Source: Mangrovicella endophytica
Lineage (GTDB): Bacteria; Pseudomonadota; Alphaproteobacteria; Rhizobiales; Rhizobiaceae
Assembly: GCF_002893625.1 (NCBI RefSeq)
Contig: NZ_PKMZ01000010.1
Span: forward strand, 1-64,000
Length of the DNA stretch: 64,000 bases
Reading direction: 5' to 3'
The position numbers were made by a program, and so were the translations under genes. Shown in pieces: positions 26,311-35,589 of the stretch (positions within the stretch are counted from its first letter, which is position 1; each line of letters starts with the position of its first letter). The notes below the pieces were generated by a model, which saw only the letters and a program-made list of their open reading frames with translations, made no database searches and was not told where the DNA came from.

Positions 26311-26668
26311 GGAGCTCTCCCAAAAGTTGCGCCGCGGCCTGTTCCGGCTGCGAACTGAGGGAAAGAACCGCATGTAGCAGCAGCGAGTTCCGTATAGATC
26401 CTGATAAATCCAAAGTGAACGATCGTTCATCTGGCGTTCATGTTGGATAGTCGTCTCAGACGAACTATAAAATCCGAGATTGTAGATACCCGGCAAATAC
26501 TCGAAGAACAGACTTGAGGGCTTCTACGAAGGAAAGATCCCGCTCAGGCGTCAGCCGCGAATGCCACCGGCGGAATTCATCTGAGGTTCATCTGTGGGGC
26601 GGTAATGAACATGCAGTCGATCGCGAGAAGCGCTTGGTTGCTCCCGTCCCTTCGCAATCAGCGCCTAT

Positions 26669-26705
26669 GGCTGGACGTCCCGATCGGGGCGTCCAGCCAT
26701 TTTCC
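26669..26705 (+). terminator. Orphan 30-bp near-perfect palindrome with short T-run
   Basis: GGCTGGACG (26669-26677) pairs with CGTCCAGCC (26690-26698); the loop itself contains CCCGATCGGG, so almost all 30 bases can pair. It is followed by ATTTTCC. No protein gene on the plus strand ends nearby. It may end a small RNA beginning around 26590, or be a relic. The rest of the 675-bp gap 26311-26986 has no supported gene; the stretch CAAAAGTGGGTCTGCTTTGG (26717-26736) vaguely recalls IS21-family end repeats. Confidence 0.4.
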
Positions 26706-26986
26706 ATTCGAGCTTCCCCAAAAGTGGGTCTGCTTTGGCCGCGACGCTGGGCGCTGACATGGAAGATGGATGTTCGTCCTCGCCCTGCGCCGAGCCGGAA
26801 CGAGAACCACAGGTGCTTGGCATATTCGGTGGGGGCGTCGGACTGCGCATCCGATCCGCTGCCGGTGTATCCGCTTCCGCGCGGCTCGCTGAGATCGTTG
26901 CAGGTCTCGCGGGATGCTCCTGCCTTAAACCTGCAGATCAGCGGCTTCGAGGGAAGCGCTCTCCAGAGCGTTGCAGCCGGAGCCCT

Positions 26987-28156
26987 TTACCCCGCCGCCA
27001 GCGCAGCCTGTGCCAGCCGCACCCAGTAGGACGAGCCGTAGCCAATGGCGGTGTCGTTGAAGTCATAGGTCGGGTTGTGGAGATTGGCCGAGGCGCCGTT
27101 GCCGATGAAGATGAAGGCGCCTGGCCGCCGCTCCAGCATGTAGGAAAAATCCTCCCCGCCCATCAGCGGCGCCGCCGCGGTGTTCACGGCTTCGGTGCCG
27201 ACAATCTCGGCGGCGATGCCCGCGCAGAAGCTGGCCTGCCCGGCGTCGTTGAAGGTGACGGGATAGTTGCGGTCGTAGTGAACGTCCGCCTCCGCGCCAT
27301 GCGCCTCGCAGATGCCGCGGCTGATCGCCCGGATGCGCGCCTCGGCGAGATCGCGCACGGCCGGCGCCAGCGAGCGCACCGTGCCCGATATGACGGCCGT
27401 ATCCGGTATGACGTTGTGGGTGAAGCCGGCATGGAACTGCGTGACCGAGACGACCACCGAATCCAGCGGATCGGCGCTGCGTGCGGCGATCGACTGCAGC
27501 GCCTGGACGAGAGCCGCGCCGGCCAGGATCGGGTCGACGCCCTTGTGCGGCAGGGCAGCGTGGACGCCGCGGCCGCGGATGGTGATCTGGAATTCGTCGG
27601 TTGCCGCCATGATCGGCCCCGGGCGAATGGCGAACTGCCCGACCGGCAGGCCCGGCAGATTGTGCATGCCGTAGACGCGCTCGATCGGGAAGCGCTCCAG
27701 CAAGCCATCCTCGATCATCGCCTTGGCGCCGGCGCCGCCTTCCTCGGCGGGCTGGAAGATGAAGGCGACGCTGCCGGCGAAGTCACGCGACGCGGCGAGA
27801 TGCCGCGCAGCGCCGAGCAGCATGGCGGTGTGGCCGTCATGGCCGCAGGCATGCATCGCGCCGCCCCGCGTTGAGGCATGGGCGAGATTGGTCTCCTCCT
27901 CGATCGGCAGGGCGTCCATGTCGGCGCGCAGGCCGATCATCCTGCCGCCCGCACCGCCGCGGCCATGCACCAGCCCGACCACACCGGTGCGCCCGATCCC
28001 CGTCGCCACCGTGTCGCAGCCGAAGGCGCCGAGCTTTTCGGCAACGAAGCGCGCCGTCTCCGGCAGATCATAGCCGAGCTCCGGCCTGGCATGCAGATGG
28101 CGGCGCCATTCGGCGATTTCGGGCACGCGCTCGGCGATGGCGGGATTGATCGACAT
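26987..28156 (-). CDS. M20 family metal-dependent amidohydrolase (hippurate hydrolase-like)
   Basis: 389 residues. ATG 28156 follows GGAAGAA. Metal-site residues are visible in HACGHDGHTAML (~100-111), FQPAEEGGAGAKAMIEDG (~135-152), YGMHNLPGLPVG (~162-173) and, near the C-terminus, MGGEDFSYML. This is the M20D/HipO-type set that hydrolyses N-acyl amino acids. The dimerisation (lid) domain lies at ~185-290. A second, decayed copy of its 3' end sits 2.5 kb away at 24413-24575. It is divergent from the DD-carboxypeptidase gene. Confidence 0.9.
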   Translation of the reverse strand: MSINPAIAERVPEIAEWRRHLHARPELGYDLPETARFVAEKLGAFGCDTVATGIGRTGVVGLVHGRGGAGGRMIGLRADMDALPIEEETNLAHASTRGGAMHACGHDGHTAMLLGAARHLAASRDFAGSVAFIFQPAEEGGAGAKAMIEDGLLERFPIERVYGMHNLPGLPVGQFAIRPGPIMAATDEFQITIRGRGVHAALPHKGVDPILAGAALVQALQSIAARSADPLDSVVVSVTQFHAGFTHNVIPDTAVISGTVRSLAPAVRDLAEARIRAISRGICEAHGAEADVHYDRNYPVTFNDAGQASFCAGIAAEIVGTEAVNTAAAPLMGGEDFSYMLERRPGAFIFIGNGASANLHNPTYDFNDTAIGYGSSYWVRLAQAALAAG

Positions 28157-28304
28157 TCGTATTCTTCCGATACATGCGCCTGCGACGCGACGTGGCAGCA
28201 ACCGCCAAGTCGTCTATCTTGCCACGAGAGCGTCACACAGGCGAGATAGCGGAAGGCATCGGCCACCCCATGCGCGGTAGGCCCACGATCCTCGCCCCAA
28301 TCCG

Positions 28305-29627
28305 ATGAAGGAACTGATCTTGAAAGCGATCGGCCGTTTCGTCCTGATGCTGCTGCCAGCCTTGGCCGCCGCATCTGCCGCATCCCTTCCGGCCGGCGCC
28401 GAGACCTCTGTCGTCGTCGACGTGGCGACGGGAAAGGTTCTGTCCGAGCATAATGCGACGCAGCGCTGGTATCCGGCGTCGACGACGAAGCTGATGACGG
28501 CCTATGTCGCGCTGCGGGCGGTGCAGTTGCAGAAGGCCAGCCTCGACACGCCGGTCATCATGACCCGCCGGGCGGCCGCCGAGGCGCCGAGCAAGATGGG
28601 CTTCCAGCCGGGCTCCGTCATCCGCCTCGACGTGGCGCTGCGGATGATGCTGGTAAAATCGGCGAATGACGTCGCCTATGCGATCGGCCAGACGCTCGGC
28701 GGCGGCTCGATGGAGACCTTCGTCGGGATGATGAATGCGGAAGCCGCGCGGCTCGGCATGCGCGACTCGCATTTCGTCAACCCAAACGGCCTGCCGGGCG
28801 AGGGCCAGTATTCCAGCGCCAAGGATCTGGCCATCTTGGGAACGGCGATCCGGCGCGATTTCCGGGCCTTCTCCGACCTCTTCGGCACGGAGGCGATCTC
28901 CGCCGGCAAGAGCCTCATCATCAATGGCAACAAGCTGCTCGGCCGCTTCGATGGCGCCGACGGCATGAAGACCGGCTATATCTGCGCCTCCGGCTTCAAT
29001 CTCGTTTCCTCCGCGACCCGCAACGGTCGCACGCTCGTCGCCGTGGTGCTCGGCGCCGACGGACCGATCGTGCGCGAGCGCACCTCGGCCGAGCTCCTGG
29101 AGAACGGCTTCAAGACGGACCCTGCCACGCGGCCGATGCGCATCGAGCAGCTTCCCGTTTCGGCCGGTGCTCCGGCCGACATCTCGAATGAAATCTGCTC
29201 CGCCAAGGGGCGCGGGGAACGCGCCGAGGAGCGGGCCGAGGAGGCGAAGCGCAAGGAAACCTTCGGCTCGCCCTATATGCACGACATGGATCGGCCGCCG
29301 GCCGTGGTGAAGGTGGCGCTCGGCGGCGCCGCGGGCAACGAGCATGTCGAGCCAGGCGTGACGCTGATCGCAGCCTACGGCATTCCGATCCCGACGTTCC
29401 GGCCGACCGGGCCGGCTGACATCGCCGGCACGCCGCCGCCCGCCTTGGAGGCAAAGCCCGAGGTCGGCTCATTGGAGGGCGAGCCTGGCGAAGGCGACAT
29501 GCCGGTCGCCGCGACGACGACCACCTCCGGCAAGTCGGCGCGCCTGACCCAGGCGCCGGTCGACGATCATCCCGCGATGCCGGCCAAGGGCTTGCCGGTG
29601 CCGCAAGCCGCCGTCAGGACCAATTGA
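28305..29627 (+). CDS. D-alanyl-D-alanine carboxypeptidase (peptidase S11)
   Basis: 440 residues. A Sec signal peptide (cleaved near 32, after SLPAGA) precedes the penicillin-binding domain with all three motifs: STTK 59-62 (nucleophile Ser59), SAN 119-121 and KTG 222-224. It trims the terminal D-Ala from peptidoglycan stem peptides. After ~residue 275 the chain is a Pro/Glu/Ala-rich extension (to 440) without the usual C-terminal PBP5 beta-domain and amphipathic anchor, apparently disordered. It is followed, overlapping or within 17 bases, by the CobW GTPase gene. Confidence 0.9.
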   Translation: MKELILKAIGRFVLMLLPALAAASAASLPAGAETSVVVDVATGKVLSEHNATQRWYPASTTKLMTAYVALRAVQLQKASLDTPVIMTRRAAAEAPSKMGFQPGSVIRLDVALRMMLVKSANDVAYAIGQTLGGGSMETFVGMMNAEAARLGMRDSHFVNPNGLPGEGQYSSAKDLAILGTAIRRDFRAFSDLFGTEAISAGKSLIINGNKLLGRFDGADGMKTGYICASGFNLVSSATRNGRTLVAVVLGADGPIVRERTSAELLENGFKTDPATRPMRIEQLPVSAGAPADISNEICSAKGRGERAEERAEEAKRKETFGSPYMHDMDRPPAVVKVALGGAAGNEHVEPGVTLIAAYGIPIPTFRPTGPADIAGTPPPALEAKPEVGSLEGEPGEGDMPVAATTTTSGKSARLTQAPVDDHPAMPAKGLPVPQAAVRTN

Positions 29628-29644
29628 CACTCGACCGCGGCACC

Positions 29645-30859
29645 ATGGCCCCTGAAGACGCGATCCGCCCGGCGCCGATGGCGCTGACAGTGCTGACGGG
29701 GTGCCTCGGCGCCGGCAAGACGACGCTGCTGAACCGGCTGCTGTCGGATCCTGGCGTCACCGATACGGCTGTGATCGTCAACGAGTTCGGCGCCGTCGGG
29801 ATCGACCATCTCCTGGTCGAGAGCGCCGCCGGCGAAACGATCGTCGAGCTTTCCGACGGATGCCTGTGCTGCAGCGTTCGCGGCGAGCTGGCCGATACGC
29901 TGGTCGAGCTCGCCGAGCGCGTCCGGCATGGCACGCTGAAGCCGCTGAAGCGCGTGGTCGTGGAGACCACCGGGCTCGCCGATCCGACGCCGATCCTCGC
30001 CATGCTGATGACGCATCCGGCCCTGCTGTCGGCCTATGCGCTGGACGGCGTCGTGACGGTGGTGGACGCGCTTGCCGGCGCGGCGAACCTGAAGAATCGT
30101 CCTGAAGCAGCCCGGCAGATCGCCGTGGCCGACCGGCTGGTGCTGACCAAGACCGATCTTGCGCCGCCGGACGCGACAATGGCGCTGAAACGCTCGCTCG
30201 CCGATCTCAATCCACGCGCGCCGATCCTGTCAGTCGCGGCCGGCGAGGCGGAGCCGGCGGCGCTTTTCGGCAGCGGCCTTGTCGATCCCGCGACGGGGCT
30301 CGCTGATGTCAGCCGGTGGCTGGATGCCGCGGGCGTGCAGGCTGCCGGGGCAGGGCAGGGCCATGGTCATGACGGGCATGGTCATGACGACCATGATCAC
30401 CATCATCACCATGGTCATGACCACGCGCATGATGGGGCTGGCGCGGACGCCGGTGCGAGGCAGTCTGCGAGCCACCGGCATGGTGGGGTCGCATCCTTCT
30501 CCATCGTCTCGGACAAGCCGATCAGCCGCGCCGCGCTCGACGGGTTCCTCGATCTCCTGATGGTGACCTGCGGCGATGGCCTGTTACGGATGAAGGCGGT
30601 GCTTGCGATTGTGGAGGATCCCGACCGTCCGCTCGCCGTTCATGCGGTCCGCAGCTTCCTGCATCCGCCGGTGCGGCTGCCGGCCTGGCCGGCGGCCACG
30701 GTGCCGTCCTGCCGCCTCGTCGTCATCGGGGAGGGGCTGGACGAGGGGGCGATCCGCGACCTGTTCGCCGCCTTCGCGGGAGAGCCTCGGACCGATCGTC
30801 CGGATCGGGCTGCCTTGTCCGACAATCCGCTTGCGGTCGCCGGCTACAGCTTCGGCTGA
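29645..30859 (+). CDS. CobW/COG0523 family GTPase (metal chaperone-like)
   Basis: 404 residues. The G-domain shows Walker A GCLGAGKTT (19-27), the metal-binding motif CLCC (73-76), the switch VVETTGLADPTPI and the G4-type LTKTDL. A His/Asp-rich linker (plus-strand 30358-30430, HGHDGHGHDDHDHHHHHGHDHAH region) joins it to the CobW C-terminal domain (~290-400). COG0523 proteins deliver zinc or other metals to target enzymes. The TTG at 29624 overlapping the dac stop is an alternative start. Pairing with a DD-carboxypeptidase suggests action in envelope metal supply, as an inference. Confidence 0.87.
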   Translation: MAPEDAIRPAPMALTVLTGCLGAGKTTLLNRLLSDPGVTDTAVIVNEFGAVGIDHLLVESAAGETIVELSDGCLCCSVRGELADTLVELAERVRHGTLKPLKRVVVETTGLADPTPILAMLMTHPALLSAYALDGVVTVVDALAGAANLKNRPEAARQIAVADRLVLTKTDLAPPDATMALKRSLADLNPRAPILSVAAGEAEPAALFGSGLVDPATGLADVSRWLDAAGVQAAGAGQGHGHDGHGHDDHDHHHHHGHDHAHDGAGADAGARQSASHRHGGVASFSIVSDKPISRAALDGFLDLLMVTCGDGLLRMKAVLAIVEDPDRPLAVHAVRSFLHPPVRLPAWPAATVPSCRLVVIGEGLDEGAIRDLFAAFAGEPRTDRPDRAALSDNPLAVAGYSFG

Positions 30860-31116
30860 CCCGGATCATCCTCGGCGGCCGGCGAGGCGCCGCGCTCGAT
30901 CAGGAAGCGGTGGCCGCCGGATTCGGCGGAGCTTTCGAGCAGGCGGTGGCCGCCCATCTGGCAGGCATGCGGGATGTCGATCGTCGCGAGAGGATCGTCC
31001 GAGCGCACCTGCAGGCGCCGGCCCGGCTCCAGCGACGCAAGCCGCTTCTCGGTCTTCAGCGCCGGCAGGGGGCAGCGCAGGCCCCGCAGATCCAGTTCGA
31101 CATCCGCCATCTTCAT
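30844..31116 (-). CDS. TusA/SirA-like sulfurtransferase family protein
   Basis: 90 residues. The family motif GLRCPLPALKTEKRL (12-26) carries the catalytic Cys15, and the beta-alpha-beta fold continues with LQVRSDDPLATIDIPHACQMGGH. The tail is a short hydrophilic extension. Several ATGs are close together (31131, 31116, 31110); 31116 is a compromise. Its 3' end overlaps the 3' end of the convergent CobW gene by 16 bp. TusA-type proteins relay sulfur for tRNA thiolation or cofactor assembly; the exact role is open. Confidence 0.78.
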   Translation of the reverse strand: MKMADVELDLRGLRCPLPALKTEKRLASLEPGRRLQVRSDDPLATIDIPHACQMGGHRLLESSAESGGHRFLIERGASPAAEDDPGQPKL

Positions 31117-31237
31117 CCGGCCATCCGGCATACCTACATCAGCGCCGCGCCGGTGCTCTCCGGCGCAGATGCTTAACCCGGATGCCGCCGGTCTCGCCAG
31201 CGGCATCGTCCTTGCCGCAGTCCAGTGAGTTGCCGCC

Positions 31238-31786
31238 ATGAGCCGCTACAGCCTCGACCCCCAGGTCATCGTCGACTTCTGGCGCGAGCTCGGCGCGGAC
31301 CGGTGGTTCGTCAAGGATCCCGAGCTTGACGAGACGATCCGCCAGCGCTTCGGCGACGTCTACGAGCAGGCCGCGCAGGGGCTGCTCGACCATTGGCAGG
31401 AGACACCGACCGGCGCGCTTGCCCTCGTCATCCTGCTCGACCAGTTCCCGCGCAACATGTTCCGCGGCACGCCACAGGCCTTTGCGACCGATGCCAAGGC
31501 GCTCGCCATCGCGCATATGGCGCTCGAGCGGGGCGACCAGCATGCCGTGGGTGAGGACGTCAACCAGTTCCTGGCGCTGCCGCTGATGCATTCCGAGCAG
31601 CTGTCGGATCAGGAGGCCTGCGTGGAGTGGATGGGGCAGATCGGCGAGGCGAACCTCCCGTTCGCCGAGGAGCACCGCGACATCATCCGGCGCTTCGGCC
31701 GCTTCCCGCACCGCAACGTCATCCTCGGTCGCCCCTCCAGCGAAACCGAGCTGACCTTCCTCGCCGAGGGCGGCTTCGGAGGATGA
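31238..31786 (+). CDS. DUF924 family protein
   Basis: 182 residues. Typical of DUF924: an opening with VIVDFWRELGADRWFVKDPELD (~10-31), the central ALALVILLDQFPRNMFRGTPQAFATDAKAL (~61-90) and the late HRDIIRRFGRFPHRNVILGRPSSETE (~145-170). All-helical TPR-like fold; the family has no assigned reaction. It is divergent from the TusA-like gene and followed by an acyltransferase-like gene on the same strand, 163 bp away. Confidence 0.88.
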   Translation: MSRYSLDPQVIVDFWRELGADRWFVKDPELDETIRQRFGDVYEQAAQGLLDHWQETPTGALALVILLDQFPRNMFRGTPQAFATDAKALAIAHMALERGDQHAVGEDVNQFLALPLMHSEQLSDQEACVEWMGQIGEANLPFAEEHRDIIRRFGRFPHRNVILGRPSSETELTFLAEGGFGG

Positions 31787-31949
31787 CCAAATTCTGTCAT
31801 TCCGGCTGATTTCCTCGATCAAATCTTAAGCTCTTGCAGGACATTGTGACGCTGCCGGAGATTGCCGGCAGCCGGCGACGCTTGCCTTGCTCCGGACGAG
31901 GCGGGGTCGCTCCATGTCGATATCGCCCGGCCGGGCTTTGGAGAGAGCG

Positions 31950-33233
31950 ATGGCGAAGCTCAATCTGGACGAGGTGTCAGCCTCTGCCGGCACTGGTGCG
32001 CAGCGCTCGCCGCAGCCGTCGCTGCGCCCGCTCGACACGCCGGATGTCAATGTCGCGACAGCGACGGGCGACGGGCGGCGGCGCTTTTCCATCTATTCGC
32101 CGATGGCGGCCTTCGATCTCGTCGATGAACTCGACTTCCTAACGCGCCGCTCGATCGACCAGAACGTCTTTTTCTCCCCGCAATTCCTCGTGCCTGCCAT
32201 GCCGCGCCTCGACGAGCGAAAGGTGCGGCTGATGGTGATCCGCGACGAAGCGGCGGCGCGTAGCCGCCTGCGGCTGCTGATGCCGTTTTCCATCGAGCGC
32301 TCGGGGCTGATCGGCGGACCGTCGGCGATCCGCGCCTGGACGCATCCCTTTGGTCCGCTCGGCACCATCCTGGTCGATGCGGACGATCCGGACGGCACGC
32401 TTGCCAGCCTGTTCGAGACATTGGCGCGGCCTGACCTGCGCATGCCCGACGTGCTGATCCTGCCGGACCTCAGGGTCGGCGAGCCGATGGCGGACGCGCT
32501 GCTGCGGGTCGCCGCGGCAAACGGCCTGCCAGTCGTCAGGACTGCGGCGACCGATCGTGCGGCGATGGTGAAGGGCCCTGACGCCGCCACCTATCTCGAC
32601 CGCGCACTGTCGCCCAAGCGCCGCCGCGATGCCGCCCGGCAGCGGCGGATACTGGAGCGGCGAGGCGAGGTGACCTTCGAGATCGCGCGCGAGCCGGATG
32701 CTGTGCGGCACGCGCTGGAGGAGTTCCTGGTCCTCGAGGCCAGCGGCTGGAAGGGCGAGGTCCGCAGCGCCCTCGTCATGGACCGTTATCGTTCCGCCTT
32801 CACGCGCGAGGCGGTGAACGCCTTGGCGGAGAAGGATCGCACCCGCATCTTCACCCTGCGCGCGGGCGGCCAACCGGTCGCCAGCCTGGTCGCCTTCGTT
32901 CTCGGCGGCGAGGCCTTCGCCTGGAAGACCGGTTATGACGAGAACTTCGCCGCGGCCTCGCCAGGCCTGCAGCTGATGCTGCACGTGACCGAGGCGCTGA
33001 TCGCCGATCCGGACGTTGCCCGAGCCGATTCCTGCACCGTTCCCGACCACACGCTGATGAACCGCGTCTGGAAGGAGCGGATCGACATCGCGACCTATGT
33101 GGTCGGCCTGTCGCCCGATGCAGGCGCCCGTGTCGAGGCCGCGGCCAAGGGTGTCACGGCGATGAAGCGCTCGCGCAACCTCGCCCGGCTGATGCGCGAG
33201 CGGCTGCAGTCGATCCGCATCAAGCGGCGCTGA
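31950..33233 (+). CDS. GNAT-superfamily acyltransferase, BcsL/CelD-like
   Basis: 427 residues. ATG 31950 is preceded by GGAGAG; a longer start at 31914 is weaker. Two halves show: an N-terminal region with RRFSIYSPMAAFDLVDELDFLTRR and a C-terminal GNAT-like (Acetyltransf_6) fold from ~240, with VLEASGWKGEVRSAL (~265-279), ARIFTLRAGGQPVASLVAFVLGGEAFAWKTGYDE and ASPGLQLMLHVTEALI. Proteins of this COG5653-type family are often part of polysaccharide or cellulose-related loci, but no such genes are near. Confidence 0.8.
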   Translation: MAKLNLDEVSASAGTGAQRSPQPSLRPLDTPDVNVATATGDGRRRFSIYSPMAAFDLVDELDFLTRRSIDQNVFFSPQFLVPAMPRLDERKVRLMVIRDEAAARSRLRLLMPFSIERSGLIGGPSAIRAWTHPFGPLGTILVDADDPDGTLASLFETLARPDLRMPDVLILPDLRVGEPMADALLRVAAANGLPVVRTAATDRAAMVKGPDAATYLDRALSPKRRRDAARQRRILERRGEVTFEIAREPDAVRHALEEFLVLEASGWKGEVRSALVMDRYRSAFTREAVNALAEKDRTRIFTLRAGGQPVASLVAFVLGGEAFAWKTGYDENFAAASPGLQLMLHVTEALIADPDVARADSCTVPDHTLMNRVWKERIDIATYVVGLSPDAGARVEAAAKGVTAMKRSRNLARLMRERLQSIRIKRR

Positions 33234-33276
33234 ACTCTTTCGCCTCCTCGGACGCTCCGACTTCGATGAGACGTGC

Positions 33277-35589
33277 CTAGAGCAGCTTGTCCAGCGTGAT
33301 CGGCAGCTCCCGGATGCGTTTGCCGGTCGCGTTGAAGACCGCATTGGCGATGGCCGCCGCGACGCCGGTGATGCCGATCTCGCCGATGCCGCGTGCCCCG
33401 AGCGGCGAGCGCGGATCCGGGATGCCGGTCCAGATCACCTCGATGTCCGGCACATCGAGATGCGACGGCACGTGATAGTCGGCGAGCGTGGCGTTCATGA
33501 TGCGGCCGCTGCGCTCATCGAACAGCGTTTCCTCGGTGAGAGCGAGGCCGATCCCCATGATCATGCCGCCCTTGAACTGGCTCGCCGCGGTCTTCGGGTT
33601 GAGGATGGTACCGCAGTCGAACGATCCGAGCAGCCGGTCGATCCGCACTTCGCCCGTCACGTCGCTGACGCGCAGCTCGCAAAAGACCGCCGACGAGCTG
33701 TTCATCGCGAATTTCAGCATTTCGAGCGGAGCGCTGCCCGCCGCGGTGATGCTGACCTCGTCGCGTTGCGCGCGATCCAGAATCGAGCGGTAGCTCTCGT
33801 GCCGCCAGGGCTCCTCGAGGCTGGCGACGCCCTGGTCGGTGAGGCGCACATCGCCCGTCCGCAGTCCGGCGACGGGGCTGTCATTGCCGGCGAGGCGCAA
33901 CAGCTCGCCGGTCAGCTTGTCGGTGGCGGCAAGGATCGCCCCTGCGATTGAAGCCGTCTGCGATGAGCCGCCGGCCATGGCCGATGCCGGAAGCGAGGAG
34001 TCGCCCATCTCGAAGGTGATCATGTCGACCGGCAGGCCGAGGCGGTCGGCCGCATGCTGGACCTGCACGGTCGAGGTCCCCATGCCCATTTCCTGCGCCG
34101 AGCAGGCGACGATCGCCGACCCGTCGCGCTTCAGCGTGATCCGGACGTTGGTCGACGGCATCCTGGCATAAGGGAACGATCCCGTCGCGCAGCCCATGCC
34201 GATACGCCATTCGCCGTCACGGCGGGTGCCGGGCTCCGCGGACCGGTGCTCCCAGCCGAAGCGCCTGGCGCCTTCCGCATAGGCCGTTATCAAGGCGCGC
34301 TGCGAGAAGGGCGCGCCGGAGATCGGATGGCGCTCCGGCTCGTTGCGGCGCCGGAGCTCGATGGGATCGATGCCCATCTGGTGCGCCAACTCGTCGACGG
34401 CGCTTTCCAGCGCGAAGGTCCCGACCGACTCGCCCGGCGCCCGCATATAGGTGTTGGGCACGATGTCGAGGTCGACATGATGCTGCACGATCTCGACGCT
34501 CTTGGCGCTGTAGAGTGCGCGCGCCGAGGAGGTGTACTGCTCCGGGCAGGCGCCATAGGGCAGCATGATCGAGTAGCCGGTGTGCACCAGCGCGGTGAAA
34601 CGCCCCTCCGTGTTGGCGCCGATCGCGACGCGCTGCTCCGTCGGCGTGCGTCCGCCGATGATGCGATAGACGCCCTCGCGGCTCAGCATCAGGCGCAGCG
34701 GACGGCCGGTCAGCCGGGCCGCCGCGATCGCCAGGATCTGGTGATCCCAGAGGCCCTTGCCGCCGAAGCCGCCGCCGACGAAGGGCGACAGGACGCGCAC
34801 CTGCTCCTTCTTCAGACCGAAGACCTTGGCGAGCGCGCCGGCGCTCGGCGCGATCATCTGCGTGGCGTCGTGCACGATGAGCGAGCCGTCCTGCCAGGCG
34901 ACGGTCACCGCATGCAGCTCGATGGCATTGTGGTTGTGGCCCGGTGTCCGGTAGACCGCGTCGACGCGGTGTGCGGCCTGCGTCAGTTCGCGCTCGGCAT
35001 TGCCGACGGTGACGTGGTTCTTGTCGATGAGCACGGATGCCGGCGTACGCGCCCGCGCCTTGGCATCCTCGAAATGCGTCTTGGCCGGAACGGTGTCGTA
35101 GTCGATCTCGATCAGCGCGGCGGCATGATCCGCCTGCTCCTGGGTCTCGGCGACGACCACTGCGACCACCTGCCCGTTGTAGCGGACATTCTCGTCCTGC
35201 AGGATCGGCAGGCTGCTGTTGCCGACGGCAGAGAGGTCGGTGATGCTGATGAGCGCCAGCGGGCTGATGCGCGGCATGTTCCGGTGCGTCATCACGAGTA
35301 TCACCCCGGGCGCAGCCTCTGCAGCCTGCGTCTCGAGCCGGGCGATCCGCGCGCGCGTCACGGGGCTGTGCACGAAGGCGGCATAGGACAGGCCTTCCAT
35401 TGGCACCTCAGCGGCAAAGCGCGCCTGCCCCGATACCTTCTGCGGCCCGTCCAGCCGGGACGCCTGCCGCCCGATCGCGGCGCTGCGGCCGATCAGCGGG
35501 TCCGGTGTCCCGCCCGGCAGCCACTGCGCCGGGACCCAGCCGAGCACCGTCTTGACGGACTCGACGACGACGTTCTGAACCCTTGTCAT
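33277..35589 (-). CDS. paoC: Molybdenum aldehyde oxidase/xanthine dehydrogenase-type large subunit
   Basis: 770 residues, no signal peptide. Molybdopterin-binding subunit of the xanthine oxidase family. Marks are GRQASRLDGPQKVSGQARFAAE at the start, FVGGGFGGKG (~272-281), RAPGESVGTFALESAVDELA (~385-404) and the catalytic Glu in LGARGIGEIGITGV near the C-terminus. It overlaps the FAD subunit by four bases. The three-subunit order (2Fe-2S, FAD, Mo) and FAD-subunit cysteines match E. coli PaoABC (YagTSR), a broad aldehyde oxidase. No maturation chaperone (PaoD/XdhC type) is next to it. Confidence 0.85.
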   Translation of the reverse strand: MTRVQNVVVESVKTVLGWVPAQWLPGGTPDPLIGRSAAIGRQASRLDGPQKVSGQARFAAEVPMEGLSYAAFVHSPVTRARIARLETQAAEAAPGVILVMTHRNMPRISPLALISITDLSAVGNSSLPILQDENVRYNGQVVAVVVAETQEQADHAAALIEIDYDTVPAKTHFEDAKARARTPASVLIDKNHVTVGNAERELTQAAHRVDAVYRTPGHNHNAIELHAVTVAWQDGSLIVHDATQMIAPSAGALAKVFGLKKEQVRVLSPFVGGGFGGKGLWDHQILAIAAARLTGRPLRLMLSREGVYRIIGGRTPTEQRVAIGANTEGRFTALVHTGYSIMLPYGACPEQYTSSARALYSAKSVEIVQHHVDLDIVPNTYMRAPGESVGTFALESAVDELAHQMGIDPIELRRRNEPERHPISGAPFSQRALITAYAEGARRFGWEHRSAEPGTRRDGEWRIGMGCATGSFPYARMPSTNVRITLKRDGSAIVACSAQEMGMGTSTVQVQHAADRLGLPVDMITFEMGDSSLPASAMAGGSSQTASIAGAILAATDKLTGELLRLAGNDSPVAGLRTGDVRLTDQGVASLEEPWRHESYRSILDRAQRDEVSITAAGSAPLEMLKFAMNSSSAVFCELRVSDVTGEVRIDRLLGSFDCGTILNPKTAASQFKGGMIMGIGLALTEETLFDERSGRIMNATLADYHVPSHLDVPDIEVIWTGIPDPRSPLGARGIGEIGITGVAAAIANAVFNATGKRIRELPITLDKLL

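Noticed and set aside
26717-26736. Possible IS21-family end remnant (CAAAAGTGGGTCTGCTTTGG)
   Set aside because: Only a vague resemblance from memory, no transposase or second end nearby.
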